Below, piece by piece: positions 6,338-14,023 of a stretch of DNA of 14,023 nt; within the stretch, counting starts at the first letter, position 1; every line of letters starts with the position of its first letter. A program made the position numbers and the translations under genes. The stretch is from Gracilaria caudata. Taxonomy: Eukaryota; Rhodophyta; Florideophyceae; Gracilariales; Gracilariaceae. Location: assembly GCA_030374735.1 (NCBI GenBank), contig JASCIV010000697.1, forward strand, positions 1 through 14,023. The letters are read 5' to 3'. The notes beneath the pieces are model-generated. The model was not told the DNA's origin, did no database searches, and worked only from the letters and a program-made list of their open reading frames with translations.

Positions 6338-7663
6338 ATGAAGTTAGACGAAGAAGACCAGCTTGTCGGCGAACTGGATGTCTTCCTCCGCGCTCCGAAC
6401 GAAAACACAGAACTTCACCTGCTACAATATCCACTGCGTCACGCTCACAGCAAGATAGGCTCTGAACGTAGAATCGTGGATGTGCAGCTCCGTCCGCGAC
6501 ACGCGCGTCTGCAGCTCAAACTCGCTCTGTACCCAGAGCAAGAAGACTTCACCCAAACGAAGTCATTCAATCCGGAAGCCACCGCCGAAAGGCGAATCGG
6601 GCAAGAGCAAACGCTCATCTCCCAATCGCATCTGCAACCTCCGCAATCCAATTACGTCGTCGGCACCTATGTGCCAGATGGACCTTCTGGTCCGGCCTTC
6701 ACAATACTACCTCTTCGCGCGGTGCAGCAACTGCGACCCGCCTTTTCCCACATCGACGACCATGACCGCAACCAACTGTTGGCCAGGGCAGAACGAAAAG
6801 GCCTGTTGGCAAGCTCCAGTGTTGAAGCGCCATCAGAAGCAGCCCCGTTACAACTGAGCTTTCGTCGGCGAGAGTCGGAGCGTGCTGCCGAGCGACGAAG
6901 AAACTCGTACGCAACACTCAAACAGAGAGAGCAAAGCGATGACTGGGTGCGTTTACAATATGCGCACGGCGACCGCGATGATGTGCGTATCAAAAAGCAC
7001 GCGCTGTTTGCGTGCGCTGAAATACTCGACTCCAAAGAACTTGGCTATGAGCTGGGCACTAATTACAGGGATTTGTATGACCTTCACACAAGACATCTAC
7101 GTGCGGGCTTTGTAGCAAAAGGAAGCGCAGATAAGGAAAACTTATCCACAAAACAACTTCGCGCGTTAACGACGGATTCTGCAGTTGGATACGGAGTGGC
7201 ACAAGCTAGAATCATCCGCTTTGCCGATTTGCATGAGCTGGTCGGAACTCACAGATCTGCCGAAGAGGTTCTGTCGTCACTTCGAAAATGTGCCGTATGC
7301 ATCTGTGGTCTATGGGTATGCAAGAAGTCCAGTAAGGACGTTGGGAAGAAGAGCGCCGCGGAACGATACGATGCAAGTCGAACACTGATTTTGGACTTGT
7401 TCCGAACAAACAGCGTTGTAAGAACATGTGATGCAGTGCAGGCATTGGGTGAACCGCTGTTAATCTCGTTTGCCAGCGTGCTCGGTGTGTTACAAGAAGT
7501 CGGGGAACGGCAAAAGGGTGTTGGATGGAAGCTGAGACTAGTGCCTGATGAGCTCTTTGTGATGCAGCATGAAGCGCTTTGCAAAACGTTGGATGAAGAA
7601 TGGGAGCGTGCGATTGAAAACGCCAGGGAAAAGTTGATAAAATCGGTGAAACGAAGGCGGTAG
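6338..7663 (+). CDS. RPC5: RNA polymerase III subunit RPC5 (POLR3E / Rpc37 family)
   Basis: RPC5 pairs with RPC4 in the TFIIF-like subcomplex of nuclear RNA polymerase III, which acts in initiation and termination on tRNA and 5S genes. The N-terminus has the family signature: ELDVFLRAPN, then LHLLQYPLRHAHSKIG (27-41), a VDVQLRPRHARLQLKLAL strand pair (47-64), YVVGTYV (106-112) and the highly typical LPLRAVQQLRPAFSHID (124-140). QLSFRRRESERAAERRRNSY (172-191) and WVRLQYAH (203-210) complete the dimerisation part. The C-terminal half (about 290-441) is helical and could form winged helices. At 441 residues it is much shorter than animal RPC5 and closer to the fungal form. The stop codon abuts that of RAD9. 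Confidence 0.9.
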   Translation: MKLDEEDQLVGELDVFLRAPNENTELHLLQYPLRHAHSKIGSERRIVDVQLRPRHARLQLKLALYPEQEDFTQTKSFNPEATAERRIGQEQTLISQSHLQPPQSNYVVGTYVPDGPSGPAFTILPLRAVQQLRPAFSHIDDHDRNQLLARAERKGLLASSSVEAPSEAAPLQLSFRRRESERAAERRRNSYATLKQREQSDDWVRLQYAHGDRDDVRIKKHALFACAEILDSKELGYELGTNYRDLYDLHTRHLRAGFVAKGSADKENLSTKQLRALTTDSAVGYGVAQARIIRFADLHELVGTHRSAEEVLSSLRKCAVCICGLWVCKKSSKDVGKKSAAERYDASRTLILDLFRTNSVVRTCDAVQALGEPLLISFASVLGVLQEVGERQKGVGWKLRLVPDELFVMQHEALCKTLDEEWERAIENAREKLIKSVKRRR

Positions 7664-7666
7664 CTA
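7661..7666. other. abutting stop codons of RPC5 and RAD9
   Basis: The hexamer TAGCTA contains the RPC5 stop (TAG, 7661-7663) and, on the other strand, the RAD9 stop (TAG, 7664-7666). There is no base between the two coding regions. Both 3' UTRs and poly(A) signals must lie inside the coding sequence of the partner. Confidence 0.95.
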
Positions 7667-8845
7667 GGGTGGAGGAGTTGCGTCCACATACTCATCGTCG
7701 TCGTCTCCATACTGCGCTTGACTGTCACTTAGAGCTGGATAATTCGCAAAAGGATCATCTTGCAGCGGAACGGGCGCGTGGTCGGGATGAGGCACGTGGG
7801 TTGATGGATGTTCGGGCTGCAAGGAAGAGTGGTGATTTGACTGCGGCTGTGAGGCGGACACGTACGCAGAGGACGGAGATTGGTGAGTAGGTGTGTGGCG
7901 AACTCGCGAAGACGGCGTTCGTAGAGATTGAGTTGTGATGGGCTGGCGAATTGGTGTGGTCATTTGGTCGCTGTGCGACGGTGGCACAGCAGACGGTGCG
8001 GACTGATGCTCGGCATGCAGCTGCGCGGGCGTTCGGCGTGATTGCAAAGGATCTGCAGATTGGTCTTGTCTGGTGGCGAACACGAAACGGGTGTCGAAAA
8101 GAATAAGATTGTCAATGTTGTGAACGTCCAAAGTGAGTATAAGGGGGTCTCCTGGTTGGGTGAAGGCGATGGTGATGGCACCGTCGAACGGATCGCAGAA
8201 GTCGAGCGCGGTGCGGAGAGAGCGACATGGAATGGTGAGAGCTGGTTGATCGGATGGAGAGTTGTACTGCTCAAGCTCGGAGGATGAGACGGTCATCTCG
8301 GTTCGCAGGATGACGAGCGACGGGTCATCGTCCACGAAGGACGTGAACTTGAGCGCATCGGCGGTGGGCACGAGCGTAATCTCATCGAGCTTGAGATGAA
8401 AGTTGAGCAGAATGTCGAGAAAAAGGCGCGGACTGCAGCGTAAACTGTACAGCGGCTGCAGCGAAGACACGGCACTGACGCGGCCGTCCACAAGCGGCAG
8501 ACGAAACAGCTTGCAAACGCCGGAGCGAGCGTGAATGAGCAAGTGCAGCGAGTCGTGCGCGGAGCGGATGCGGAGCGACGACACGGCGGCGGGCGATCGC
8601 AACGGCGGCAGCAACGCGCGCGTGGGCACCTTGTACGGCGCGCACGAGAGCGGAAAGTTGTGCTCGGAGAAGAAGGGCTGGTGCAGACGGAAGGTGGCAA
8701 ACGTGGTCTGCGAGGCGCTCAACAGACGCAGATTCAGGGAGCTTGTGGCGGGCGTGAACTGCACGAACTCGGACAGCTTGGCGGCGGTGTGAGCGATGCG
8801 CGAAAGCGAGCGCACGCTGGCGCCGTCCGACACGCACAAGTCCAT
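7664..8845 (-). CDS. RAD9: RAD9 checkpoint clamp subunit
   Basis: RAD9 is one subunit of the 9-1-1 (RAD9-RAD1-HUS1) clamp, loaded at damaged DNA to activate the ATR-type checkpoint in the nucleus. From the ATG at 8845 the protein has 393 residues. Residues 1-258 fit the PCNA-like double fold: VRSLSRIAHTAAKLSEFVQF near the start, TTFATFRLHQPFFSEHNF (47-64), and PLILTLDVHNIDNLILFDTR followed by FVFAT (254-258), matching the conserved end of the RAD9 clamp domain. The tail (259-393) is Ser/Thr/Pro/Gln-rich and disordered, ending in an acidic run (DDDDEYVD), as expected for the phosphorylated RAD9 tail. The frame stays open upstream to a GTG at 9121, with an in-frame ATG at 9115. That 90-residue Arg/Ala-rich extension has no counterpart in RAD9, so I use 8845. 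Confidence 0.88.
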   Translation of the reverse strand: MDLCVSDGASVRSLSRIAHTAAKLSEFVQFTPATSSLNLRLLSASQTTFATFRLHQPFFSEHNFPLSCAPYKVPTRALLPPLRSPAAVSSLRIRSAHDSLHLLIHARSGVCKLFRLPLVDGRVSAVSSLQPLYSLRCSPRLFLDILLNFHLKLDEITLVPTADALKFTSFVDDDPSLVILRTEMTVSSSELEQYNSPSDQPALTIPCRSLRTALDFCDPFDGAITIAFTQPGDPLILTLDVHNIDNLILFDTRFVFATRQDQSADPLQSRRTPAQLHAEHQSAPSAVPPSHSDQMTTPIRQPITTQSLRTPSSRVRHTPTHQSPSSAYVSASQPQSNHHSSLQPEHPSTHVPHPDHAPVPLQDDPFANYPALSDSQAQYGDDDDEYVDATPPP

Positions 8846-9326
8846 CGCGCCGACGCGGCGCGCAGCAGCAGCAGCACGCGGCGAAGACGCGCCGCGGCTC
8901 TGGCTGCAGAGCGCTTTGCGCGCGTACGCGTTTTGGCGGCAGCAGCGGATCGGGGCCGCGCCGCGCCGCGCCACGCGCGCCACGCGCGCCACGTGGGCGC
9001 GCTGTCGCGGTTTGAGACGACGCGTGCGCGACGGTTGCCAGATCTCGCGGCACGAAAGCGGCGAATGGCAGGCGGAACGAATTGAACGCGCGAGCTGGAG
9101 GTGCGCGCGCCGCATCCGCACACGTGCGGCGGCGCATTACCGTACCGCAGTGCGCGCGAAGCGCCTCCTTGCCCGCAGCTCGCGCGCGGTGTTCGGCCGG
9201 AAATCTGCCGGCCATGGCTACGTCCTTCAAATGGCGCCCAAACGGCGCTGTTTTTGCGCCATCCCCCCGCTCGCGCTTCGTCGTGGAGCTCGGTGGTCCG
9301 CGCGCTTGTTGACACGCTTCTTCGTC
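8846..9326. promoter_or_regulatory. divergent GC-rich promoter/leader region of RAD9 and CYP97B
   Basis: This 481-bp stretch lies between the chosen starts of RAD9 and CYP97B. It is very rich in CG and open on both strands, which creates long but meaningless frames. It holds CACGTG G-boxes at 8990-8995 and 9121-9126. The first follows three 9-bp tandem units (8970-8996), and the second sits in a CCGCA/TGCGG inverted repeat. TGGCGCC-type motifs (9232-9238, and near 9258) resemble half E2F sites. An ATG at 9214 in a strong GCCATGG context opens a 32-codon upstream frame (stop at 9310-9312). Confidence 0.5.
8970..8996. repeat. three 9-bp tandem repeats ending in a G-box
   Basis: The units are GCCACGCGC, GCCACGCGC and GCCACGTGG. 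The last unit contains CACGTG, a possible bZIP or bHLH site. The array lies in the divergent RAD9/CYP97B region. Confidence 0.7.
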
Positions 9327-9447
9327 ATGTCTGCGTTTGTTCCCGCTGCTTTTCCGCCGCGTTTCGGGCGGGCGGTGCGACGCTCCACTGCGAAGGGCGG
9401 CGTGGAGGCGCGTCGACGACGACGTGTTTGTGCGGCGCTGGTGTCTC

Positions 9448-9482
<35 letters not shown>

Positions 9483-11120
9483 TCGTCGCGAGCGTCGGAG
9501 CCGCCTGCACCGCTGACGTTGCGCGATACCATTGATGTGTGGGTCGACAATATCCTGCAGACGTATGGCGATCGACCCTGCATTAACGACGCGCCGTCCG
9601 CGGAGGGTGATACCACCTACTTCACCGGCGGTGAGCCATTCTTTGCCGCTTTGCATCGCTCCTTTCTTACGTACGGTCCCATTTACAAGCTGTGCTTCGG
9701 GCCCAAGGTCTTCTACGTTGTGCAGGACCCCGCAATTGTGCGCAGCGTATTGAAGGAGAACAACATCTTGTATGATAAGGGCGTGCTGGCGGAGGTTTTG
9801 GATGAAATCATGGGAAAGGGACTCATTCCTGCTGACTACGCAACTTGGAAGATTCGTCGAAGAGCCATTATGCCCGGCTTTCACGCCATGTGGTTGAAGC
9901 ACATGACCTCCATGTTTGGCACATGCGCACAAACGCTCTGTGACAAGCTACAACGCATCAATGGCGCGCAAGCACTCGACATGGAGACCGAATATAGCAG
10001 TCTCGCGCTCGATATAATCGGTAAGGCCGTCTTCAATTTTGACTTCAACAGCATCACCTCCGAGAGCCCCATCATCAAGGCCGTGTACCGCACGCTCAAG
10101 GAAACGGAGCATCGTAGCATGTGCCTCATTCCGTACTGGAAGATCCCCGCTGCAAAAGTGATGGTACCGCGTTTACGTGCGTTTTACAGCGATATGAAGC
10201 TCATCAATGAAACACTCAATACGCTTATTCTCAGTGCTAAACGCTCTGCCACCGCGCAAGATCTCACTGAATTAGAGAATCGCGACTACGAGAACGTTAC
10301 CGATCCTTCTTTGTTACGCTTCCTTGTGGAACTGCGCGGCGAACAGACCACCAATCAACAGCTCAGGGATGACTTGATGACGCTTCTAATCGCGGGCCAT
10401 GAGACAACCGCTGCAGTGCTCACGTGGGCCACTGTTGAGATGGCCAAGCACCCCGAGATCGTGCGACGAGCTCGCGAAGAAATCGACGCCGTGGTGGGAG
10501 ACAATCACCCCACCTTTGAGCATGTGCAACGATTGTCATACCTACGCCGCGTAGTAGCTGAGAGTTTAAGGCTCTATCCTGCGCCGCCGATTCTCATACG
10601 CCGACTGCTGGCAGACACAACACTGCCGAAAGGTGCCGCTGCGAAAGAAACGCCGCTCAGACGTGGGTCTGACGTTTTCATCAACGTTTATTCGCTGCAC
10701 AGATCGCCCGACCTCTGGGACGACCCGGAAAAATTTGACCCCGATCGTTGGCTCAGACCGAAACAGAACCCCGGCGTGGAAGGCTGGCATGGGTACAGCC
10801 CATCGCCGGGCCTGGAAGATGGCAGTCCCCTCTATCCTACCGAGCTTCACGCCGACTTTGCGTTCATTCCGTTTGGAGGGGGCAGCCGCAAATGTGTGGG
10901 GGATCATTTTGCAATGCTCGAGTCTGTGGTTGCACTTGCGATGATCGTTCGTCGCTTTGACTTTGAGTTCGCCAATTCGCCGGACGAAGTGCAAATGACG
11001 ACCGGTGCCACCATCCACACGAAGAATGGACTCAACATGCGGCTGTACAAGAGGAAGATGCCAGACGCAAACGCGCACGCAAAGGCGGAGAAGACAGGCG
11101 TCGAGATCTCCGCCGTGTAA
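9327..11120 (+). CDS. CYP97B: cytochrome P450 of the CYP97B clade, plastid carotenoid hydroxylase
   Basis: CYP97 enzymes hydroxylate carotene rings in plastids; CYP97B members in red algae are linked to beta-carotene to zeaxanthin conversion. From the ATG at 9327 there are 597 residues. The parts are a basic transit-like region starting MSAFVP (1-40), a Ser-Pro linker (41-54), then the P450 fold. Motifs: I-helix AGHETT (356-361), ExxR as ESLR (412-415), FDPDRW (470-475) and the haem loop FGGGSRKCVGDHFAMLES (516-533, Cys523). GVEGWHGYSPS (483-493) followed by LYPTE and DFAFIPFGGG is specific to CYP97B. All catalytic residues are present. ATGs at 9231 and 8796 are in frame but add Arg/Ala-rich residues. 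I prefer 9327 because of the AFVP motif shared with the gene at 13719. Confidence 0.93.
9450..9482. repeat. CGTCGC hexanucleotide repeat coding for a Ser-Pro linker
   Basis: About five perfect CGTCGC units (9451-9480) encode alternating Pro-Ser residues between the transit-like region and the P450 domain of CYP97B. The length is likely to vary between strains by slippage, in whole pairs of codons. Confidence 0.85.
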
Positions 11121-11258
11121 CTCGCTTTTCCGTTTCTTATATCTGAAATTGTTAACAGTTTACAAGAAGATTATATACTGAAAAGAACTGCAAAACTGTT
11201 GCGCATAAAAACCGCACCAACTCTTTTTGTATCGTTGCGCCGCTGCTAAGCTCTCTAT
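11121..11258. terminator. shared 3' region of CYP97B and the RUS gene with an inverted repeat
   Basis: This AT-rich, 138-bp gap lies between two convergent stops. AACAGTTT (11154-11161) and AAACTGTT (11193-11200) are perfect inverted copies separated by 31 bases, so transcripts from either strand could form the stem. CATAAAA at 11204-11210 may serve as a weak plus-strand poly(A) signal. Confidence 0.4.
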
Positions 11259-13469
11259 CTACTTGTGTCGCCAGAAGCCTCTTCTCTTCAACGTGCTGAA
11301 CAGCAAGTTGTCCGTGTTCCACCCGGCTTCCTTGGCGCTGCGCGTGAACGACGCAAACGTGCGCTTCGCGTTCTTTCCCGCGTTCCGGAGAATTGACTCC
11401 TTGTCTTCCCTACTGAGCGTCGGCTTTTTGCCGTTCTTCTTCTCCACAGCTTGGTGCACATACTCCGCCATCAGCATTGCGCGTAACACGTCCTCATTAG
11501 AAGCGTCCTTGCGCAACACCAGGCGACATGCGCCGCCATCTGACGCCCGTGGCAGCGTCACAATGAAATGCTCCCGTCGAAATACCGTCAATAGCAGCTG
11601 CAGTTCGTCCGGGTTCTTTGCCGCCTTGGCAATACTCGACAGCCGTACACGGCTCTTGTACTTTTCCTTGAGGAAGATTCGTTCTTTGACAGATACTTGC
11701 GACGGCGTAAGACACTCCCCCTTACGCACGTAGTGGTTGAGAACAATACTGGATCGTTCCGCATTCAACGTGCGGAAAACAACCTGGCGTAGCTCCATGT
11801 AGATTCCGATAATATCCATCACCGTGAGAACAGCGTACGTGGCAAGCACTTGCGCTTTGGAGGTGACAATCTTGCTGAGCTGAATACCAGTGCCCATTCC
11901 AATGAGATCGGCCACAACGATCTGAGCCTCTCCCTTTGCGGTGATGTTAGCAATATTCTGCGATCGCTCGCCAAAGCTGCGATACATGGCATTACGCGTT
12001 GCTGATGCAGTGAGCATAGACACTTGTTTCATGGTGTTGGCAGCGGTGGCAAACAGCAGAAACGAAGCCGGGAAGATCTGCGTCACGATCTCCAGCCCGC
12101 TGCCAAACACGTATAGAAGAGCTGATCGAAAGCGCCATCGTTTGGGATCGACGTCAAAGTCTTTGCCCATACTACCGGCCCACACCATTTTACCCACACG
12201 TCCCAGCCCGTCCTTCAACACCCAAGAGATGACTGCAGCCTGCCCGATCCTACCGGATCGAATGCCAAGAGCAAACAACAGCGAAGAGGTACCGAACACA
12301 CCGACGGTAGCGCTGAAACATCGTTGGGCAAACCGCCAAGCGGTGAAGGAGTAGTAATCCGGCGTGACGTCTTCCGGAAAGAAAGAGCGATGAAAGAAAT
12401 TGCGACGGCGTCGCATAAACTCTCGCAAACGCTGTTCCGGAAGCATTTGACGTTCGGTTTGTTGATGTTCCCATTCTTTAAGCACAAAGCTTTGAGTGGC
12501 TTCATCCCATTCCACACCGCGTCGATCACCGCCATTGACATCATACGCAGCAATACTGAGCGCGGCAAGCGCCCGCGGAGGACGAAGGAGCGCAAAAAAC
12601 GACGACAGCGCAGAAGAGATCCGATTATGCCAAGAATTGGTGAGCACCCTGGCCAATGGCGTTCGGGCCGCACGGAATTGAATGCGGATGCGCAGTTCGC
12701 TGAGCGTGCCGATTTGGATGTGAGGGCGGAATCGTGCCAACAGCGTTTGCAGAGTGATGTTAGATTGGGCCAACATGTGAGTGAGACAGCTTCGCGCCAA
12801 CGTCTCGCCCGTCGGCGTCGCCGACGCCTCGAACGATATGTCGGAACGCAACGACGTCGCCGCGGGCGGCGGAGGCGGCCACGACCTCGGCGCCTCACAT
12901 AACCTTCGCGGCGGCGCAAACGCACTCAGCTGCACGCCCGCTGCGCGTAGCATGCGACGCGCGCGCGTGCTGGGCGCGATGGTGTGCAGCGTGCTCGCGC
13001 GCAACGCTCGCGCCACCGTCACGGCGGCCGCCTCTTGATCATTTGCAACGCGCACCAGCAACGGACGATGGGCGCGTCGTAAAAGGCGCGCCAGATCGGC
13101 CACCGCCGACGACACCAACGGCGACGGTGGCGCGGACGGAAGCGTCACCAACGCGAGCACGAAGCCGCTGGCGGTGGATGCGGCCAGCGCGGCGGGGTTG
13201 TCGCAAAGACGAAGCTGTCCGCATCGTAACCATAGCACACTGCACGGCGGCACCGCCGCCACCGGCCGCCATAGCCTCGCCAACAGCCGCGCCTTCGCGG
13301 CGGCGACGCGGCGCGCGTCCAGCGGCGCGCGATGCGCACATGGCGCCGACGCGAGTGGCGACGCGGGCGCGGACGACGTGAGCGTGGGGAGCGATGCGGC
13401 GAAGGCGACGCACGACGGATCGCCTGGATCGACGGCGCGCGGATCGGCGGGCGACGGCGTCGGGCGCAT
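11259..13469 (-). CDS. RUS/DUF647 protein with an N-terminal photolyase-like domain
   Basis: RUS (root UV-B sensitive, DUF647) proteins are membrane-associated; in plants RUS1 and RUS2 act in UV-B responses and early growth. Residues about 360-620 of this 736-residue product carry the RUS core: FFPEDVTPDYYSFTAWRF, a hydrophobic ALGIRSGRIGQAAVISWVLKD-G-LG helix pair (400-423), FDVDPKRWRFRSALLY (438-453), EIVTQIFPASFLLFATAANT (460-479) and VVADLIGMGTGI (518-529). The C-terminus (about 600-736) matches the RUS tail (EHFIVTLP, then LVLRKDASNEDVLRAML). The N-terminal region at 76-198 reads like the photolyase/cryptochrome alpha-beta domain: VLWLRCGQLRLCDNPAALA, then RPLLVRVAND, ARRMLRAAGVQLSAFAPP and a late CEAP. 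No FAD-binding half follows. The ATG at 13469 is the first after an in-frame stop. Confidence 0.88.
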   Translation of the reverse strand: MRPTPSPADPRAVDPGDPSCVAFAASLPTLTSSAPASPLASAPCAHRAPLDARRVAAAKARLLARLWRPVAAVPPCSVLWLRCGQLRLCDNPAALAASTASGFVLALVTLPSAPPSPLVSSAVADLARLLRRAHRPLLVRVANDQEAAAVTVARALRASTLHTIAPSTRARRMLRAAGVQLSAFAPPRRLCEAPRSWPPPPPAATSLRSDISFEASATPTGETLARSCLTHMLAQSNITLQTLLARFRPHIQIGTLSELRIRIQFRAARTPLARVLTNSWHNRISSALSSFFALLRPPRALAALSIAAYDVNGGDRRGVEWDEATQSFVLKEWEHQQTERQMLPEQRLREFMRRRRNFFHRSFFPEDVTPDYYSFTAWRFAQRCFSATVGVFGTSSLLFALGIRSGRIGQAAVISWVLKDGLGRVGKMVWAGSMGKDFDVDPKRWRFRSALLYVFGSGLEIVTQIFPASFLLFATAANTMKQVSMLTASATRNAMYRSFGERSQNIANITAKGEAQIVVADLIGMGTGIQLSKIVTSKAQVLATYAVLTVMDIIGIYMELRQVVFRTLNAERSSIVLNHYVRKGECLTPSQVSVKERIFLKEKYKSRVRLSSIAKAAKNPDELQLLLTVFRREHFIVTLPRASDGGACRLVLRKDASNEDVLRAMLMAEYVHQAVEKKNGKKPTLSREDKESILRNAGKNAKRTFASFTRSAKEAGWNTDNLLFSTLKRRGFWRHK

Positions 13470-13718
13470 GACGGGGGGCGGCGCTGCGCAGACGACGGTG
13501 AGCTGACGCGCCGCATGTGCTCGACGGCGCGCGTCGCGGTGCGTAATGGAGCGACGCGTTTTTCATGCGCTTTCTGACTTGATCTCGCGTGTGGGCGTGC
13601 CACGTGCGCCGCCGCATAGCCGTGCAAACCGTCGAGGGGTTTGGGCGGCGCGAGGTGCGGACAAAGCGCGCGCTGTTTGGCTTGAGCTCGTCGCTGTTGA
13701 CTGCTGCGCGCGCCGCTC
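13470..13718. promoter_or_regulatory. divergent promoter of the RUS gene and a plastid-protein gene, with a G-box
   Basis: The 249-bp gap separates two divergent starts. A CACGTG G-box in a GCCACGTGC context sits near the middle (13601-13606). G-boxes are common sites for light- and stress-responsive bZIP/bHLH factors, which would suit a RUS gene and a plastid gene. In such GC-rich DNA the hexamer is also expected by chance. Confidence 0.4.
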
Positions 13719-14023
13719 ATGGCACACGCTGCGTTTGTGCCGCCGCTTGTGGCGCGCGCGCCGCTGCGACGCGCGCGCGTTGCGCCGCTGCGACGGCGGG
13801 CGTGGCGCGTGGCGCGCTGCGCAATGGCGCGTGATGAAGCTTCGAGACGGCCGCGCGCCGCGCCAAAGACGGAGGACGTGTTCGCGCAGGACGCCGGTCG
13901 CGACTTGTTCTTCAACGCCATGGATGAAGACATCGCCATCTCGATACTGGACGCCGAGCTCGGCTCGCTGTCACAAGCGGACGACCGCTTCATCGCTGCA
14001 GAGCGACTCAAGTTCTTCCCCAG
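13719..14023 (+). CDS. plastid-targeted protein, partial (cut by window end)
   Basis: An open frame starts at the ATG at 13719 and runs off the end of the window with no stop (101 codons seen). Residues 1-36 look like a red-lineage plastid transit peptide: MAHAAFVPPLVARAPLRRAR, rich in Arg and Ala with no acidic residue, then RVARCAMA. The mature part begins RDEASRRPRAAPKTEDVF and continues with acidic, helical sequence (DLFFNAMDEDIAISILDAE, then DDRFIAAERLKFFP). The last part resembles the helical pairs of HEAT-like/PBS-lyase repeats, but this is weak. A second in-frame ATG at 13824 is less likely because it would remove the transit peptide. Confidence 0.6.
   Translation, partial: MAHAAFVPPLVARAPLRRARVAPLRRRAWRVARCAMARDEASRRPRAAPKTEDVFAQDAGRDLFFNAMDEDIAISILDAELGSLSQADDRFIAAERLKFFP

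Noticed and set aside
8846..9121. N-terminal extension of RAD9 to a GTG at 9121 (or the ATG at 9115)
   Set aside because: RAD9 proteins begin right at the clamp fold, which matches the ATG at 8845; the extension is CG-driven and GTG is not a normal eukaryotic start.
8796..9326. 177-codon upstream extension of CYP97B from the ATG at 8796
   Set aside because: It overlaps the start of RAD9, is Arg/Ala-rich and low in complexity, and would place the transit-like MSAFVP segment internally.
8382..9932. 516-codon minus-strand frame across RAD9, the intergenic region and CYP97B
   Set aside because: It is antisense to two well-supported genes, is dominated by Arg/Ala runs from CG-rich DNA, and shows no domain.
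12215..12925. 236-codon minus-strand frame inside the RUS gene
   Set aside because: It is an out-of-frame shadow of the RUS/DUF647 coding sequence with no recognisable motif.
13145..14011. 288-codon minus-strand frame at the right end
   Set aside because: It is Arg/Ser-rich and antisense to the plastid-targeted gene at 13719, which has a transit-peptide-like start and normal protein composition.

Overview
This window looks like nuclear DNA of a photosynthetic eukaryote, most likely a unicellular red alga of the cyanidiophyte or Porphyridium type. The gene set is eukaryotic: a 9-1-1 clamp subunit, an RNA polymerase III subunit, a prenyltransferase alpha subunit, and F-box and BTB proteins. 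It also holds nuclear genes for plastid proteins: a Tat-targeted PsbQ-like lumen protein, a CYP97B carotenoid hydroxylase, and a protein starting with a transit-like peptide. Two of these plastid N-termini share an 'AFVP' motif, and a phenylalanine near the N-terminus is typical of red-lineage transit peptides. The DNA is GC-rich, nearly intron-free and very compact, with nine clear genes in 14 kb. The organism is inferred; the gene identities below mostly rest on visible motifs.

Layout: (1) 52-1146 (+) BTB/BACK protein, converging on (2) 1291-2247 (-) F-box-like protein. A 34-bp perfect palindrome and a pyrimidine tract lie between them, and gene 1 may have a 3' terminal intron. (3) A 313-bp divergent promoter full of short inverted repeats leads to 2561-3751 (+) OLA1. 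(4) 3752-4429 holds a nested hairpin, a possible spliced micro-gene for a membrane protein, and an E2F-type site. (5) 4430-5074 (+) PsbQ-like protein converges on (6) 5082-6161 (-) protein farnesyltransferase alpha, with a 7-bp gap. (7) A 176-bp divergent promoter leads to 6338-7663 (+) RPC5. (8) RPC5 abuts 7664-8845 (-) RAD9 with no base between the two stop codons. (9) A GC-rich divergent promoter with G-boxes leads to 9327-11120 (+) CYP97B. (10) CYP97B converges on 11259-13469 (-), a RUS/DUF647 protein with an N-terminal region resembling the photolyase/cryptochrome alpha-beta domain. (11) A 249-bp divergent promoter with a G-box leads to 13719-14023 (+), a plastid-targeted protein cut by the window edge.

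After the first gene, the genes alternate strictly between divergent pairs (shared promoters of 176-480 bp) and convergent pairs (gaps of 0-145 bp). Shared promoters and overlapping 3' ends are therefore likely to shape expression here. By function, the window mixes housekeeping genes (OLA1, RPC5, FTase, RAD9), two ubiquitin-ligase adaptor types side by side (BTB and F-box), and a photosynthesis or light-stress group (PsbQ-like, CYP97B, RUS with photolyase-like domain, plastid protein).

The most unusual item is the RUS protein. RUS proteins are known for UV-B responses in plants. Here one appears fused to a photolyase-like N-terminal domain, with no sign of the photolyase FAD-binding half.
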